From contig NC_083380.1 of assembly GCF_031755915.1 (NCBI RefSeq), forward strand, positions 31,964,501 to 32,028,500: a DNA stretch of 64,000 bases, written 5' to 3'. The notes under the pieces were generated by a model. It was not told where the DNA came from and searched no databases. It saw only the letters and a program-made list of their open reading frames with translations. The position numbers and the translations under genes were made by a program. The DNA is from Ziziphus jujuba (Eukaryota > Streptophyta > Magnoliopsida > Rosales > Rhamnaceae). This document shows, piece after piece, positions 11,046-23,298 of the stretch. Numbering within the stretch: position 1 is the stretch's first letter; the number at the start of each line of letters is the position of its first letter.

Positions 11046-11950
11046 ATTACCGAGGGTGAACAGTTTGCTTATGTTCGTCAATACAAAAAAAGAAGGCTGA
11101 AAGGTACCCAACCAACAAAAGAGAAAGAGAGAGGAAGACACAGTATACATTTAATGTGGTAGCAGGACAGAAGTTAATGGGGTAGATAGAAATGAGGGAT
11201 GGTCAAAAAAGTTGTTTTAATATTATCACCTGTATTCGAGACAGTCAATGAGAAAACTGTTATTTTTACTTGACACTTTCATAGGTATCCATGTATTTAA
11301 ATAGTTTACAAAAGCCAGACAATTAATTCCCTCCTAACAAGTCTCATTTGGACATCTACCATGGAGCCATTCATGTAAAAGTGATTGATACCATCCATTT
11401 AAATTATCATCCTTCCTTACACATCATATTGACACGAGAATCAAGTACAAAAACTAAAAACAAAATCTGAATATGGAAGAAATTGGATCCTTTCACAAAT
11501 ATGGAAGTTTCCTTCTTTTTTTTTTTTTCTTTTTTGTTTATTACATTTTGGTATCTTTTTTTCTACGAAAATCCAGCTGAACACAACTCTATAATTCCTA
11601 TGTTCCAAGATTATGTATAAGATTCGAAACATATTGGATACAAAGTCCTACAAGGTAGCAGACACGGCAAGACTTTGCTGGCATACCTCATGCTGAACCA
11701 GAATCCTGATATCCCAAACAAAAATATATAAAAGAAAGAAAAAATTTGTGAAAAATTAAGTGAAAATTCAAACTCCAATGCCTGTTATCAACTGGCCCAG
11801 CGTGAAGGATTCTTTTCACATATACCAGGTTAGGCCATCTGCCTCTGTGCTAATAAGCCTTTGCAATTCAAATTTTTTTATGATGCTGAAGAATGATGCC
11901 TAAAATTCACACAGCAGCATGCATCTCTAGCCGTCTTCGTGCTAAGATTT
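11046..11950. other. Non-coding interior of MULE-1
   Basis: No supported gene. The right part (about 11640-11950) probably represents 3' untranslated sequence captured together with the minus-strand exons that follow. Confidence 0.45.
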
Positions 11951-13036
11951 TCAAATTTGTTCAGAATGCTTTGAAGCAACCTGTGTGTCCACCGTTCTTG
12001 TGTCATGCTTTCTCTTGCTTCGTCTCTTTGATCTAGATGTGCGGGTCCTTGTAGGATGCTTTACAGCATGCTCTTGGATGCCCAACACTACATTTTCATT
12101 GGTAGGGAGTTCAGGAGGGGCATCAGGCCATGGTGTGCGTTTTGATGGTACATTGACCTCCAGAGGAGGATCAATTATCCATCTGTAAAGAGACCACACT
12201 AATGTCAAATGCATGTGCATAGGAAGAGATTCTGCTAAATGAATTTTAATTAAATAAGCAATTGACTGTCATGATTTTTGTGTGTCAATGATATATATTG
12301 AAATTTAGATGGCTTGATGAGGGGTGGGGGGAAAAAAGCATTTCCATATGACAAAATTATTGACTAAAGGTAAAGATTTGCTGAATCAAAGTAAAATAAA
12401 AAGAAGCATGCTATATAAAATCATAGTACAATTATATAAGTCAATTGTTTAAAGGATTGTAGTCAAATTGCAAGTAAGAAAGCCCTTGGGAATGAGGTCA
12501 GAGGACTGAACAGAAATACATTGAAATGCCACACCAATACCACTTGACCACTTGAAACAATGCAATGACATTCACTTGAAAAGAGAAGTTGAGCATCATT
12601 GTCACATTCACAGGTAGGTTACTAATTTTAAGTTCTGCCCATGTGTAATATTCAAAATCACAATTTCACAACCACAATTTTATGCTTTGAAAATAAATTA
12701 GAGATGCATAGTACTTAGAAATTGAAGGATATAACAGCAGAAAGTTTAACATGACAAGATTATTACAAAACATTTCTACCAATTGTATATGATCATTGGC
12801 ACTGTTGACTCCATCTATGCTTCAAATTTTTTAAACAACCATGACAGCTTTCAGAATGCAAAAATCATATGCACTATAAAATGGAAAATGGATTGGAGAC
12901 ACAATAGGAAAGAAGATATGGTACCTGTAGGGCCAAACCATAACCGCCACTCACATCTTGCTCGAAATAAAGTAACTGGAAAATAAAGCAATTAGGTTAT
13001 AAATTTAATGTCACATCAGCAACACAAAAGAAAATG

Positions 13037-13067
<31 letters not shown>

Positions 13068-13690
13068 TTCATAGTCATCAAACATGGTATATAAACAATT
13101 TAAATGCAAAAATATGATATATACATACCTTAAATTTGCTTTGTGCATTTGAAGTAACTCTTACTACAATACCACACTCGGCTTGTTGCTCGTTGATCGT
13201 AACACCAAAGAAATGAGCATTTTGCTTATCCACCTGCAACAAAACAAAATCAACCTAACGGAAAATTCCAGAAAGAATGAAAGTCCATGATAACAAACAT
13301 GAAAGCACCTTTCCACTAACTGATGACAGAATGGAATGTATCCCTAGTTGGCTGTACTCCATCCAGCATCATATCATCATACATATCTCTCAGCAAGAAA
13401 TGCCTACCACCACCGTTATTTAAAAAAAAAAAAAAAAAACAGAACACAACTTTCACAATTTCTCTTTCACAATTTCTCCCAAAAAAAAAAAAATTCCCAA
13501 AACCACTAAAAGAAAATCAAAATTAGAGCTGTTGCCTACCTGTTGCTTCTGCTTCTGCTCCTAGGGCTCTCTAAAATCCTGCAGTTTTCTCTCTGAGTCG
13601 CCTCTTCACCATCTCCTTCAAAACGCGCAGTCTCCACGCTTACAATCCGGCCGATTCATGAAAGGAAACAGAGGGCTCCTAAGGTCTGGT
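11951..13690 (-). pseudogene. Captured host-gene exons in MULE-1 (PPR-like piece plus unidentified pieces)
   Basis: There are several minus-strand exon-like pieces with splice borders. Around 13335-13425 a frame reads RHFLLRDMYDDMMLDG followed by VQPTRDTFHS, which looks like a pentatricopeptide repeat. 13129-13233 encodes 35 codons (VDKQNAHFFGVTINEQ...). 12925-12975 encodes 17 codons (LLYFEQDVSGG...). 11951-12185 encodes WIIDPPLEVNVPSKRTPWPD and a Lys/Arg-rich tail ending SKHSEQI and a TGA stop. The phases do not join into one continuous frame and a stop follows the PPR piece, so this is a relic or chimera. I do not recognise the non-PPR parts. The region 13540-13690 may be a captured 5' untranslated exon. 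Confidence 0.5.
13045..13068. repeat. (GA)n microsatellite
   Basis: A run of about 12 GA units between two captured exons. Confidence 0.9.
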
Positions 13691-13790
13691 TATGGATAAA
13701 GAGATGGAGGGGAAAAGTTGAAGAAAAGAAAGAAAAAAACATATAAAAAAAAAAAACACATAAGGGTATTTTGGGATTTTAAAAGATTGG

Positions 13791-13872
13791 AGGGGTAGAT
13801 AAAAAAAGAAATGAATTGAGGGGGCAAAATTCATGAAACTCGGTCCTATGGGGGTATTGGGCCAAATTCCCC
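13791..13872 (-). repeat. Right terminal inverted repeat of MULE-1
   Basis: Reverse complement of the left repeat, ending CCAAATTCCCC on the plus strand immediately before the 9-bp duplication. Confidence 0.92.
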
Positions 13873-13881
13873 GCCGAAATT
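13873..13881 (+). repeat. Target-site duplication of MULE-1, right copy
   Basis: GCCGAAATT, identical to 4035-4043. Confidence 0.9.
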
Positions 13882-14674
13882 TTGTATCTCCATTGGGCCA
13901 ACTATTAATTCTAAAGAAATTTATTAAAATAATTAATTTTGATTTATTAGTGAAAAGTTATACAACCTAATACAGATCAGTAGTTTATACAAAATAAATT
14001 GTTAATCCTCATTTATATATATATATATATATATATTATAAAGTTAATCGTTATAGATAGATAACTTGAATAAATTGTTGTTTTAGATAAATTAAAGTAA
14101 AATATAAATACAAGATAAATTTTGTATTGTTTGATTGAGGCTTAAGACTTCCGAGTAGAAAACCTTTTAAACATCAATTTTTTTTGGGTCTTCTAAGATG
14201 AGATTTATTAGGCCACACAGTTCTAAAAAGCTTTATATACGACACGCAAAGCCTGTCGTGGTATTTAATCCATTCTTGTTGTTGTACCAGCAAAATACAG
14301 AATGGGCGAATCTTCCCATATTTCATTTTGAACATTGTGGAACATTAATAAACATAGGCTTTCTTTTTATAAAGTTTTGAACAGATAAAATTATGTTCTA
14401 TTTGTCACTGTCCTACTCTACAACAATCATTTATAAAAACTCTAATTAAAATATGCAATCAAAGTGATCAAAATTTTAATGATCCTTCTGAGTACACTGG
14501 GAACTATTTACACATAATATTATATAATAAAGGAACATAGAAAACGATATGGCACACAGAGATATACCTCAAAGCTGACTGCTCATTCAAAAGCCAGGGC
14601 TATTACATTGCCATATTTTACTTTTAACTTCAGGGCATCCTTTATTTTAAAGTCGCTGAAAAAGGGCTTCAACA
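13882..14674. other. Non-coding DNA between MULE-1 and the kinase array
   Basis: AT-rich with a (TA)n tract near 14019-14036. No gene is supported. Confidence 0.5.
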
Positions 14675-14689
14675 TTATTTTGCTTGCAA

Positions 14690-14870
14690 TGACAAAATTG
14701 TAAATTTGATAATGGGTCCACCAAAATTAGCTAGATGTTGCGCATTTGTCATTAAGTTGCTTTCTTCATTTGCTTCAACACTTTGTTTGCCGTGATAAAA
14801 CAGTAAATTTGATGATGGATCCACTGAATGATCATTAGCAAGATGGCTTGCTTCATTTGCTTCAACATTT
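14690..14870 (-). repeat. Two imperfect copies of a ~105-bp unit inside a minus-strand frame
   Basis: AGTAAATTTGATGATGGATC and the related GTAAATTTGATAATGGGTCC begin two copies that both end in CTTCATTTGCTTCAACA. A 107-codon minus-strand frame (14675-14998) runs through both and encodes two related peptides containing VEANEES/VEANEAS. I do not recognise a product, and the frame may be accidental. Confidence 0.6.
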
Positions 14871-15172
14871 TCCCGTTTTATATAAGAGTTCGATTTCTCT
14901 TTTCTGAAACTTAAAATAAAATAAAAATAAATAAATAAAAAATCAGTTACTATTATTCTATATTCCCAGCAAGTTTTTATTGGACTAATCCGAATCATTT
15001 GCCAACATAAATTTACTCCGCATCTAGAAAGGAAAAGATTAACTTAATACAAAGTTTTATCACACCATAAATGAGAATCTAATTCAAATAGTAATTAAAT
15101 TAAACGACATATAAAGCACATTTCTCATGAAAATGTGAAAACAACAAACCAACAATCATTAAGCTATCTCTC

Positions 15173-17716
15173 TTAACATGATTCTACAATATCACTAATC
15201 TCTTCGGATTCATCATCTGAAGCTGGTGTAGAGGATCTTGAATTTGATTTCAATCCTCCATCATTTAGACACTTTTCTTGTGGACATAGAAAAGGCTTTG
15301 GAGGCATTTGTAGGCTTTCAACTTCTCCTTCAAGCATCTCTCTGACTCCATTCATTGTTGGTCGATCATTTGGATTCAGCTGTATAAACCATAATGCTAC
15401 TATACTCATCTTCTGTCTAATTTTCGATTGATCCTTTGTTGCAACTTCCATTTTTAAGTCATTTCCTTCCTTAAATTGATCATAAGTCCACGAAGGAAAG
15501 CAAAGTTGACTTATATGCTCTGCACCTGCATTCATATCCTTTCTTCTACTGGCCATTTCCATCAATAGCATTCCAAAACTATAAACATCCGTTTTGTTGG
15601 AAACTGCTCCAATGTTTTTCTAAAATAGCTCTGGAGATATGTATCCCATGGCTCCTCTTGCTGCAGTAACAAAGACATTGCTATTGCCTAATGGGGATAG
15701 TCTTGCAAGCCCGAAATCAGAAACCTTTGGAATAAAATTCTCATCCAAAAGAATGTTGTGCGGCTTAATATCAAAATGCAGGATTTGCATGTTGCAACCT
15801 TGATGAAGATACTTGATACCACGAGCCACTCCACATGAGATTTCACAAATTGTCTTGCAATCTAAAAACGTTAATTACTTCTTTTGAAAACAGATATTTA
15901 TCAAGAGATCCGTTAGACATCAAATCGTATACAAGAGCCCTCTTCGATCCCTTGACACAAAAACCAACAAGTTGCACTACATTGACACGGTGAATTCTTC
16001 AAATGGTAGAAATTTCATTGATGAAATCTTGTCCATTTGCCTTAGATTTTTCCAACATCTTGATTGCTATAAGATGTCCACTACCAAGCTTCCCTTTATA
16101 GACAGAACCATAACCTCCTTCACCTAATTTGTCCTTGAAACCCCTAGTCATCTTTCTAATGTCGGGTACGAATACCTTATAGGCATGTGGCCATTATTAG
16201 TCTAAGAATTCTTCAATGATGTTATATACGTTGATAAATGTCATCTTCGCCATTTGTAGATAAAAGATGCAATTACAAATGGGATACCAAGTATGAGTTT
16301 TGTTACCATCCAAAGAACTGCAGGAAAATTTACCAAAAGTGTAGAATTTGACAGTTACAAACCTTCAATATTTTTAGTTTAAAAAACTACATAAAAATTG
16401 TCTAACATTCAGAGCGATAATGTATAAATGTCAAAAAAATGGAAGTGTAATGTACACGTATAATATTGATTTGCTCATATGGAATAAACTTCTTAAATTA
16501 CTAGTGCTCTACAGAAACGGAAGTGTAGATTGAGGATTTACCCATTAATACTACTACATTACTGAGGTAAACGGCAAGAGAAAACAAAAACCTAGTTTTG
16601 GTCCATATATAGGATTAGTGAATCTCACTAATAAACTATCCAAAATCAGATTTTTCATATTTATAAAGAAGGTTGTGCTAACTTTTTGTTTCTAGGATGG
16701 TAATAGTATATTAGGATATTGAGACTCTAGAGGGGATCCTCACCGCCAATTTCAACAATGGTCATAAGACTCGAATCATTGCCTACAGTAAGAAACAGAA
16801 ATTAACATTGTTAGCTCATACCAATATTACATTGTATATCTTTGAGGTAATATAAACTATATTAATTCCACACTTTAAAAATAAAAAATAAAAATTCAGG
16901 CTTCCAAATATCCTTACAATGGACCGTGTTGTCGGAGCCATGGACATAGCAAGTGTAACCCCATTTATCTTTTTTAGCAAAACTTGGAAACCATGAAAGC
17001 TAAAAGCCGTATACAAAAGTTGATTGTGTATGTCTTTGTAGGAAATGTTGGTGCTGCTGTTTTCCCAAATTCTCTTCAGTCATGATGTGATCATAACCAT
17101 CAGCTCTATACAGCAGGAATCCTCTAACTCCGATGTATTTGTTCCACCAACCTTCACATAAGAGTGGTGTGCCTCTTTGGATAAAGTAGTACTAGCAGCA
17201 CCACTACGATTAATGCATGGATCAGTGGGTCTGTGAAGAGGAGACTCAACTAGATGTTCACACTTGACGAATGTTCTAGCTTCTGAGAGTGAATATGACT
17301 CACTGTCTGTATGCATATCAATTAAATAACGATCTTCGTAACTGAAGTTATAATTGAACAAAGAGTAAGGAGATACCGAGAAGCAATTAGCCTTGTCAAT
17401 ATTGAAAGCCACCAGTCGAATTGTGTAGTTATTGTAACTGACTGCATGGACATGGTATTTTCCTGAATACAAGTTTAAGACAGTAAAACGATTGTTATTC
17501 TCACAAGATAGTTCATACCTTTTGTTCCTGCAGTATGGTTGTCGGCTTGGAGCCAAAAAAGGTAGCTTATATTGGGTATATTTCCACAAGAAGATGAAGG
17601 GCAAAGATGATGATTATGATGCTTTGCATAGCTAGTTTGAAGATGGAAAACCATCAAAACAAGATGAAGCTGCCTAGGCCTATGAATGGTGAAGAAGAGG
17701 GTGTTCCAATCTCCAT
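15173..17716 (-). pseudogene. LRK10L-type receptor-like kinase, gene A (pseudogene)
   Basis: The ectodomain exon (about 16918-17716) starts [13 protein letters not shown], as in gene E, but a 4-bp deletion in the signal-peptide region shifts the frame, and a second change near the SYLFWLQ position restores a different frame. A short exon lies near 16743-16790. The kinase exon (about 15173-16330) has [22 protein letters not shown] and DFGLARL, but also a frame break before the P-loop, a TGA in the GRIHH region, and a TAG after ELF. It is therefore a dead copy. Its codon at the position where B, C and D have stops is TCG (Ser). It lies leftmost in the array and is transcribed away from the other members' upstream regions like all of them. 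Confidence 0.85.
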
Positions 17717-18130
17717 TTTTTTTTTTTTTTTTCTATCTTCTTTGTAAAGTCTTTGTATTACTAGTGTATTGTCCAATGACTTTTATAGACTTTATAAATG
17801 GAACTATATAAGAACTTTAATTTGTAATTAAGTGTAAAATATAAAAATCAAACTTCACAATTTATAACTTATTTACTAACATTGACTTCTGAATATTTTT
17901 GGAATATCTCCAACTTAATTTACTTTGCACACCATTTTTGTGGCCTTCCTGTTCTTCCTCTTTCTGTCGACTCCAACGCAGAAAACCAAAGCCCAAGAAA
18001 AGTAAGTTGCAAAGAAATATTCTCTCTTCTTCATTGTATACCCTCAAACAAACAATTCTTTTTTTATTTTTATTTTTTTTTTAAGAAAAATTCACTTAAA
18101 ATTAATTGATGTTTACTTCACTTTTCAAGA
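17717..18130. other. Upstream region of gene A
   Basis: A T-run precedes the ATG. The segment near 17990-18060 (CAAAGCCCAAGAAA, AGTAAGTTGCAAAGAAATAT, TATACCCTCAAACAAACAAT) recurs upstream of B, C and E. No gene is supported. Confidence 0.5.
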
Positions 18131-20000
18131 AAAATGTCGCCTGAAGCATTTCATTATTGGTGGTAAGAGGAATCATAGAGGATGATAAAAATTTTACAGC
18201 GGAAGAACCTCTTATGTTTTTATATTCGTCTCTACTGTTTCTTTTCTAAAAGTTTTGTTTACTCTTACGTCAATAATGTAGTGGAATATAAGTTAGCAAA
18301 GTTTAATTTAGTAAGGGCACTAGTAGCTTATTCTTCTTGTTTACTTTATTTATATTCTTATTGTTTTATTTTTATTTTTTATTTTCATTTTTTATTTTTG
18401 TTTTATTTTTTTTTTTATGTTTGTGCTACTTTTCTTTAATACAATTTCATTTGTTTCTTTGAAAAAATAGATAAAAATTAAAAAAATAAAAAAGTAAAAA
18501 TGCCTCCTTTATTTTTAAATATTGAAAAAAATATTTTTATTTACATGACGTATATGCATAATTTTGTTACAACAAAGTACATATTATATTTAGTAGTGAA
18601 TGAATGTTTATCAATGTCAATAAAAATCTATCAATACTATAGAAATCTTTTAAAATGAAAGTACACAAAAGTTTGATAATGGAGAGTAAGGAACGGAGAT
18701 AGACTCCAGTCATGATCATAACCATTTTCATTGTCTGCTGCATTGAGATTTGTCGTTTGCAGGCTTGGTGGTTTGTTTGTAGTGTGAGCTCCGGTTCTAT
18801 CTTCAGAGCTTCAATGAAGGGTCGGAGAAGAGAGAGTAAAGCTTATACTCCAAAAAATAAATAAATAAAAATATTAGTGGTAAAAAGAGAGCACGTGAGG
18901 AAAAGAGTGGACGGAAAGTTAGTATGCTGTTAATCTTGAGATCCAATTGCATCAATGTGCAAACATTCATGAAAGAAGGCTCAATAATGTGCTTACTTCT
19001 AAACCAATATAGGGTTTAAATTACATAATCTTAAATTAAATGAAGTTAGTTTAATTAATAAATCGAGTTTAAATCAGAGATAGCATTGAAAACAATGTTT
19101 TTTAAACATATTTCTTTTGGTATTTTAAAAGAATATTTTTTCCAATTTCAAAGCGAGACATTTGTTCAATCAGTAGTGTGGACTTCTAGATCTTGGCAAA
19201 ACTCCATAACCTGGAAGTCACTGTTTATAGTTACATAATTCTGTAACTATATAAAAGTTAATGGAACTTAATTAACTTCGCAAAAGTAATCACTTAAAAA
19301 AAGTTCATAAAAATATTCAAAAGCCTATATTAAATATACTCTAGTTATTGCGATAAGGTTGGTCAACAAAGACTTATAAATCCTTATCATAGAGTCAGTA
19401 CAAAAGGATATCGAATTTGAACAGTATTGATGTCGGCGAGAGGGGAGCTATGAGTCACCTGGACCACCAATTTGTTGGTTGGTTGATTCTCTCAACCATA
19501 TAAAGAGAAATAAATTAACAAAGGAAACTACATATCATAGTGCTCCTCTGCCAAATTTCCATTAAATTTTCACATATATTATTTAAAACTCATCATCATT
19601 GTTATTAAAGCATAGCCATCCCATAATTAATAAGCCTTTGCATTATCTTTTTTTCATCCCTCTCTCTATCAACTCTCTGGTCTAACATTGTTGTTAGTGG
19701 TCATTCTGCTTTTAGACTAAGGTAGCCTTACCATCAATTTGAAAAACTTTTGAGCTATTAGAAAGTGGACCTAACTCTGCATATGAAGCCAATTAAATAG
19801 ATACAAAACAAGACACTTAAGTATCAGCACACCAAAAAAAAGAAAAAAAAAAAAAAAGAAAAAAAAAAAGAGGCACTTAGAACAGGAAATGACCAAGACA
19901 AACTGCAAGGCTTCTCCAGCAATTTGTTCTAGTCAATTAACTAGAATTCAGTACCAAACAAGTGCCATTAGGCATCAACAAGCAAAAGTGGTAATCGGCC
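18131..20000. repeat. Duplicated intergenic block, copy 1
   Basis: The block is marked by AGCATTTCATTATTGGTGG, GAGGAATCATAGAGGATGAT and, further right, GTCACCTGGACCACCAATTT. Matching blocks occur at about 40540-41830 and 51290-52093. It contains A-rich tracts near 19836-19870. No gene is supported. Confidence 0.8.
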
Positions 20001-21100
20001 TCATGGCTGACCCATGAATAAATCCTCAATGATCACCATCTGGGTCTTCACCAGGTCAACCACTGCTCTTTTAAACGCTGTATTGTAACATGGAAGCGCG
20101 TTCTGTATCCTTTTAACAGTGAGACTATGCTATAATTCTTCTGTACCCTTTAATGGTGAGATTATGCTTGAATTCTTCTACATGGGACATTCTGACAATG
20201 TAATGCTTACAAATTGGAGCTTTCATAAGAGCTATTCAATTCAGTTCTTTAGTGGCTTGTTTATAAGACTTTCTTTGGTTGGCAGCTATTCTTATATTAG
20301 TCCGAAACCCCCAATAGCCCGTTAGTTGTGACACTAGATGCATTATTAGTTACTAGAGGCATTTTTAGTTGTGACACTTCAAAGATAATCAAAAGAAAGT
20401 AGGCACACAAATTTCAGGAAGTAGTGGCATTAAATCCTTGACCAAGGAAAAGATTAGGTGTATCATCTCAACCAAATCATTGTAGAGTTGAAGTGATCTC
20501 CAATGTCCAAGTGACTGACTGTTATTTACTCTGACAAAGGGGGCTTATCCAATTTATCAGAAAGAAGTAGGTATGATTTCTGTTTTGCATGAATATATAT
20601 TACTGGAGAAAAGAACAGTCTACCACATTATAACTCCAGAAAGAATAGCTCTAAGCAATTAACGCCACACTTACCAGTTTTAGTCCTCAATATTGCTTAT
20701 CCATAGGAATTATAACTACGACAAAACTGGCATGTAAATGCTTAAACGTGGTGTGCCAATAATCAACGCATTCAAAGGAGAAAAGAACAGAAATTCTTCA
20801 AGAAAAGAAATCTCTCCAATGAAAGGTGTGAATCTATTGTACTCATCTATGTCATTTGAGTCCTTAAGTTGCTTCAGGCCCACAACAAGTCAACAACTAC
20901 TTGTGCAACGAGCAAAATAACAACTTTAGACTAGATTGAAACTAACGTACACTCCAAGCCTACTTATTTTCTAGGGATAAATTGCAGTCAACTAATAATA
21001 TAAAAAACAGAACAGTCTAATCACTGACTGTTAAAAAAAGAAAGAAAAATATGCTACAAGTACATTGACAATGATATATGTAGGTAGATAGCTGCATACC
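20001..21100. repeat. Duplicated segment beside DHH copy 1, with a conserved minus-strand frame
   Basis: Related to 42000-42930, with the right part also at 28305-28640. A minus-strand frame near 20740-20890 reads GLKQLKDSNDIDEY and FIGEISFLEEFLFFSPLNAL. It is maintained, with substitutions, at 28305-28426 and 42590-42715. It might be an exon or untranslated part of the DHH-like gene. No product is recognised. Confidence 0.5.
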
Positions 21101-22099
21101 TCCACATTAGATTACGGCTTTTGTTGGCTAATTGATGAACAAGTTCACTCCTCAACTCTGATACAGAATCAGCATTCACAGCCTACGCATAGAAGGACAA
21201 GTCTAACATAAACAAATGTATAAACTTGACATGACCGTACACTAAGACTTCAGTCATCAATTCACTTGTACCTAACACAACACCTCTACACGCTGAAGCA
21301 AATAAGTACAAGAACATATATAAAAATGCTACAATGACCCATGTTTGGAGAGAGAGAGAAGGATACATTGACTATACCAGGCAATCTCCAAATGCTCCAG
21401 CCACAAGAGCAATCTCATATGATTGACCGAGAGAATCATTTCCTGCTTTTAGGATAAGCTGGTCAATCCCTGACTAATTACATCCTCCAAATTCGAAAAA
21501 AGCAAATGCAAAAGCCTTATACACCCAAATAAATAGAGAACTTTTTAGCTTTACAGCTTTAAAAAATAAAATAAAATAAAAAACAATAAACCCATAAAAA
21601 CAAATTACCTGCTCTTTCCTCGAACCAACATTCAATTCTTTTAGACCACTACCAGCTCTTTACTAGAAATAATCAAAAGCAATGGTAGCTCCACTCCTCT
21701 GGATATCAAAAACCCTCTCCACATTCTCACCAACTGAACAAGAACTCTCACCGCAAAGACTCTCCACTGCGGTCTTGTGGTGATCCAAAACCACCACTCT
21801 GCTGACCTTGGAAGGGATTTCCTGAACAAACCCAGATGGATCCACGAAGTCTAGAAGGTCAATATCGCGGATTTCAGCGAGAGGCAGCTGATTGGAAGCG
21901 ATGGGGTTGTAGACGGTGTTGGGGAAGAACGTCACCGAAGACAAGCAGCAGAGAAGAATAGGTGAGCTGCTATAGCCGCAAAAGCTCCGTCTGAGCATGG
22001 ATAGTGGCATAGAACTGCAGGTTTCTTCTGCATCATCATCGTAATCATTGTGGTTATGCGCTTGGCTAAACCCGAACCTCCAAGAGCGTTCGACGCCAT
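21101..22099 (-). pseudogene. DHH-phosphoesterase-like gene, copy 1 (pseudogene)
   Basis: Start at 22099 (MASNALGGSGLAKRIT). Exon 1 (about 21610-22099) encodes KKPAVLCHYPCSDGAFAA, then a 1-bp deletion in the segment after SAACL shifts the frame. The downstream part keeps LDFVDPSGFVQEI, VVVLDHHKTAVESLCGESS and RSGATIAFDYF in another frame. Exon 2 (about 21382-21476) encodes DQLILKAGNDSLGQSYEIAL. Exon 3 (about 21101-21182) encodes AVNADSVSELRSELVHQLAN. The DHH motif is intact here. Plant proteins of this kind are poorly characterised DHH-family proteins. The glycine-rich C-terminal DHHA1 motif is not found, so the copy is probably 3'-truncated as well as frameshifted. Confidence 0.75.
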
Positions 22100-23298
22100 G
22101 TTTGGCTGCTCTGCTTCAGAGAGAGTTTCGAGGGAAAGAAGAGAATGGCTTGGTAGATTTAGTAGAAAAGATCTATTAATTTAAGAGAGAAAAAAGTACG
22201 AGAATTAGAGTTTTGGGCTTTGAAAGCTGCATTTTCGAACTCTGGGAACCCGAGCTCCCTGTTATAAATAGAGTCATAGACTTCGAATTGGGGAAAACTA
22301 CAAAAGCGAAGTCAGAGCTCAGAACATGCCTGTTTTGACTATTTACAACAAAAAAGTAAAACGGATTTCTTTTTTTTTTTTTCTTTTTAGCCCAAATGCA
22401 AGTTGTTTTATTGATATATTTTTTGCAAATTAATTACAAAAATCCCTTATTAAAATATAAATTTTGATTTTTTTTCTCCCTTTTGAGGGGAAAAAATAAT
22501 GATTACTAATTACATTCTCATACATAATATTTTTACTTAATAATATTATGAGGCATAAAAAAATTTATTATATGATATGATAAAATAATATAGTATTATT
22601 TTATTAATCTTAATATTTACTTATATTTATCCATTAAAAAGCTAAATAAATGATTAAAAAGAATTTATATATTTATATCTAAGTTATATATAAATATAAA
22701 TAGAATGTTATTAAGTTACGGAACTCATGTGGATCAACTTCAAAATCGAAACTTATTAAGAAAAAAAATATCAACAACTTTAATACAAGTGGTCTGCATC
22801 CTAAAATTAAACAATATATATATATATATTTGTCAATGGAATAATAATACATCATTTTACCGCATAAACTTTTTAATATCTATAACACTATTGACTTTTA
22901 ATTGGAAAAAATTGGTTTCTCCGTTTTACATGGTATTAGATAATAAGAAAAATCATGAACTTGACTTGCAAACAAAGAACTATAGAATTTCTTTTTTTAT
23001 TTTTATTTTTATTTTGAAGTACATGTTGAAACATTAAAATAATGATATGTGTAAACAATAAGTGCAATTTTTATGATCATTCTTATTGTCTTATATTTGT
23101 GGTCTATTTTCAGTAGACCAATCGAAATCATCCCTCAACATATAAATTATTCTGCTTCTAGAAAGGAAAAAACTAATTTAATACATAGTCTTGTGGCATC
23201 GTAAATGAGAATTTGTTTCTAAAACGAGGGGATAAAAGCATATATTTATCTTGGTAAATGTGAAAACAACAAACCTACCATTCTTAGACTTTATCTCT
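22100..23298. repeat. Intergenic segment of the DHH-LRK unit, copy 1
   Basis: Similar to 29654-30633 and 43945-44943 (shared strings such as CTTGGTAGATTTAGTAGAAA, TTTTGATTTTTTT and GATCATTCTTATTGTCT). AT-rich, no gene. Confidence 0.7.

Larger units (their letters stand above)
4044..13872 (+). mobile_element. Mutator-like element carrying an Ulp1 gene (MULE-1, Kaonashi-like), complete
   Basis: A 9829-bp element is delimited by inverted repeats of about 82 bp (four mismatches) that start GGGGAATTTGGCCCAATA, and by a perfect 9-bp target-site duplication GCCGAAATT. Inside, left to right: a 150-bp tandem duplication, GA microsatellites around a captured CCCH zinc-finger fragment (minus strand), a DUF1985/Ulp1 gene (plus strand), an array of palindromes, and further captured exons (minus strand). 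I see no MuDR transposase, so it is probably non-autonomous and mobilised in trans. MULEs with Ulp1-like genes (Kaonashi type) are known from several plants. The assignment to Mutator rests on the 9-bp duplication and the TIRs. The Kaonashi label is inferred from the gene content. Confidence 0.92.
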
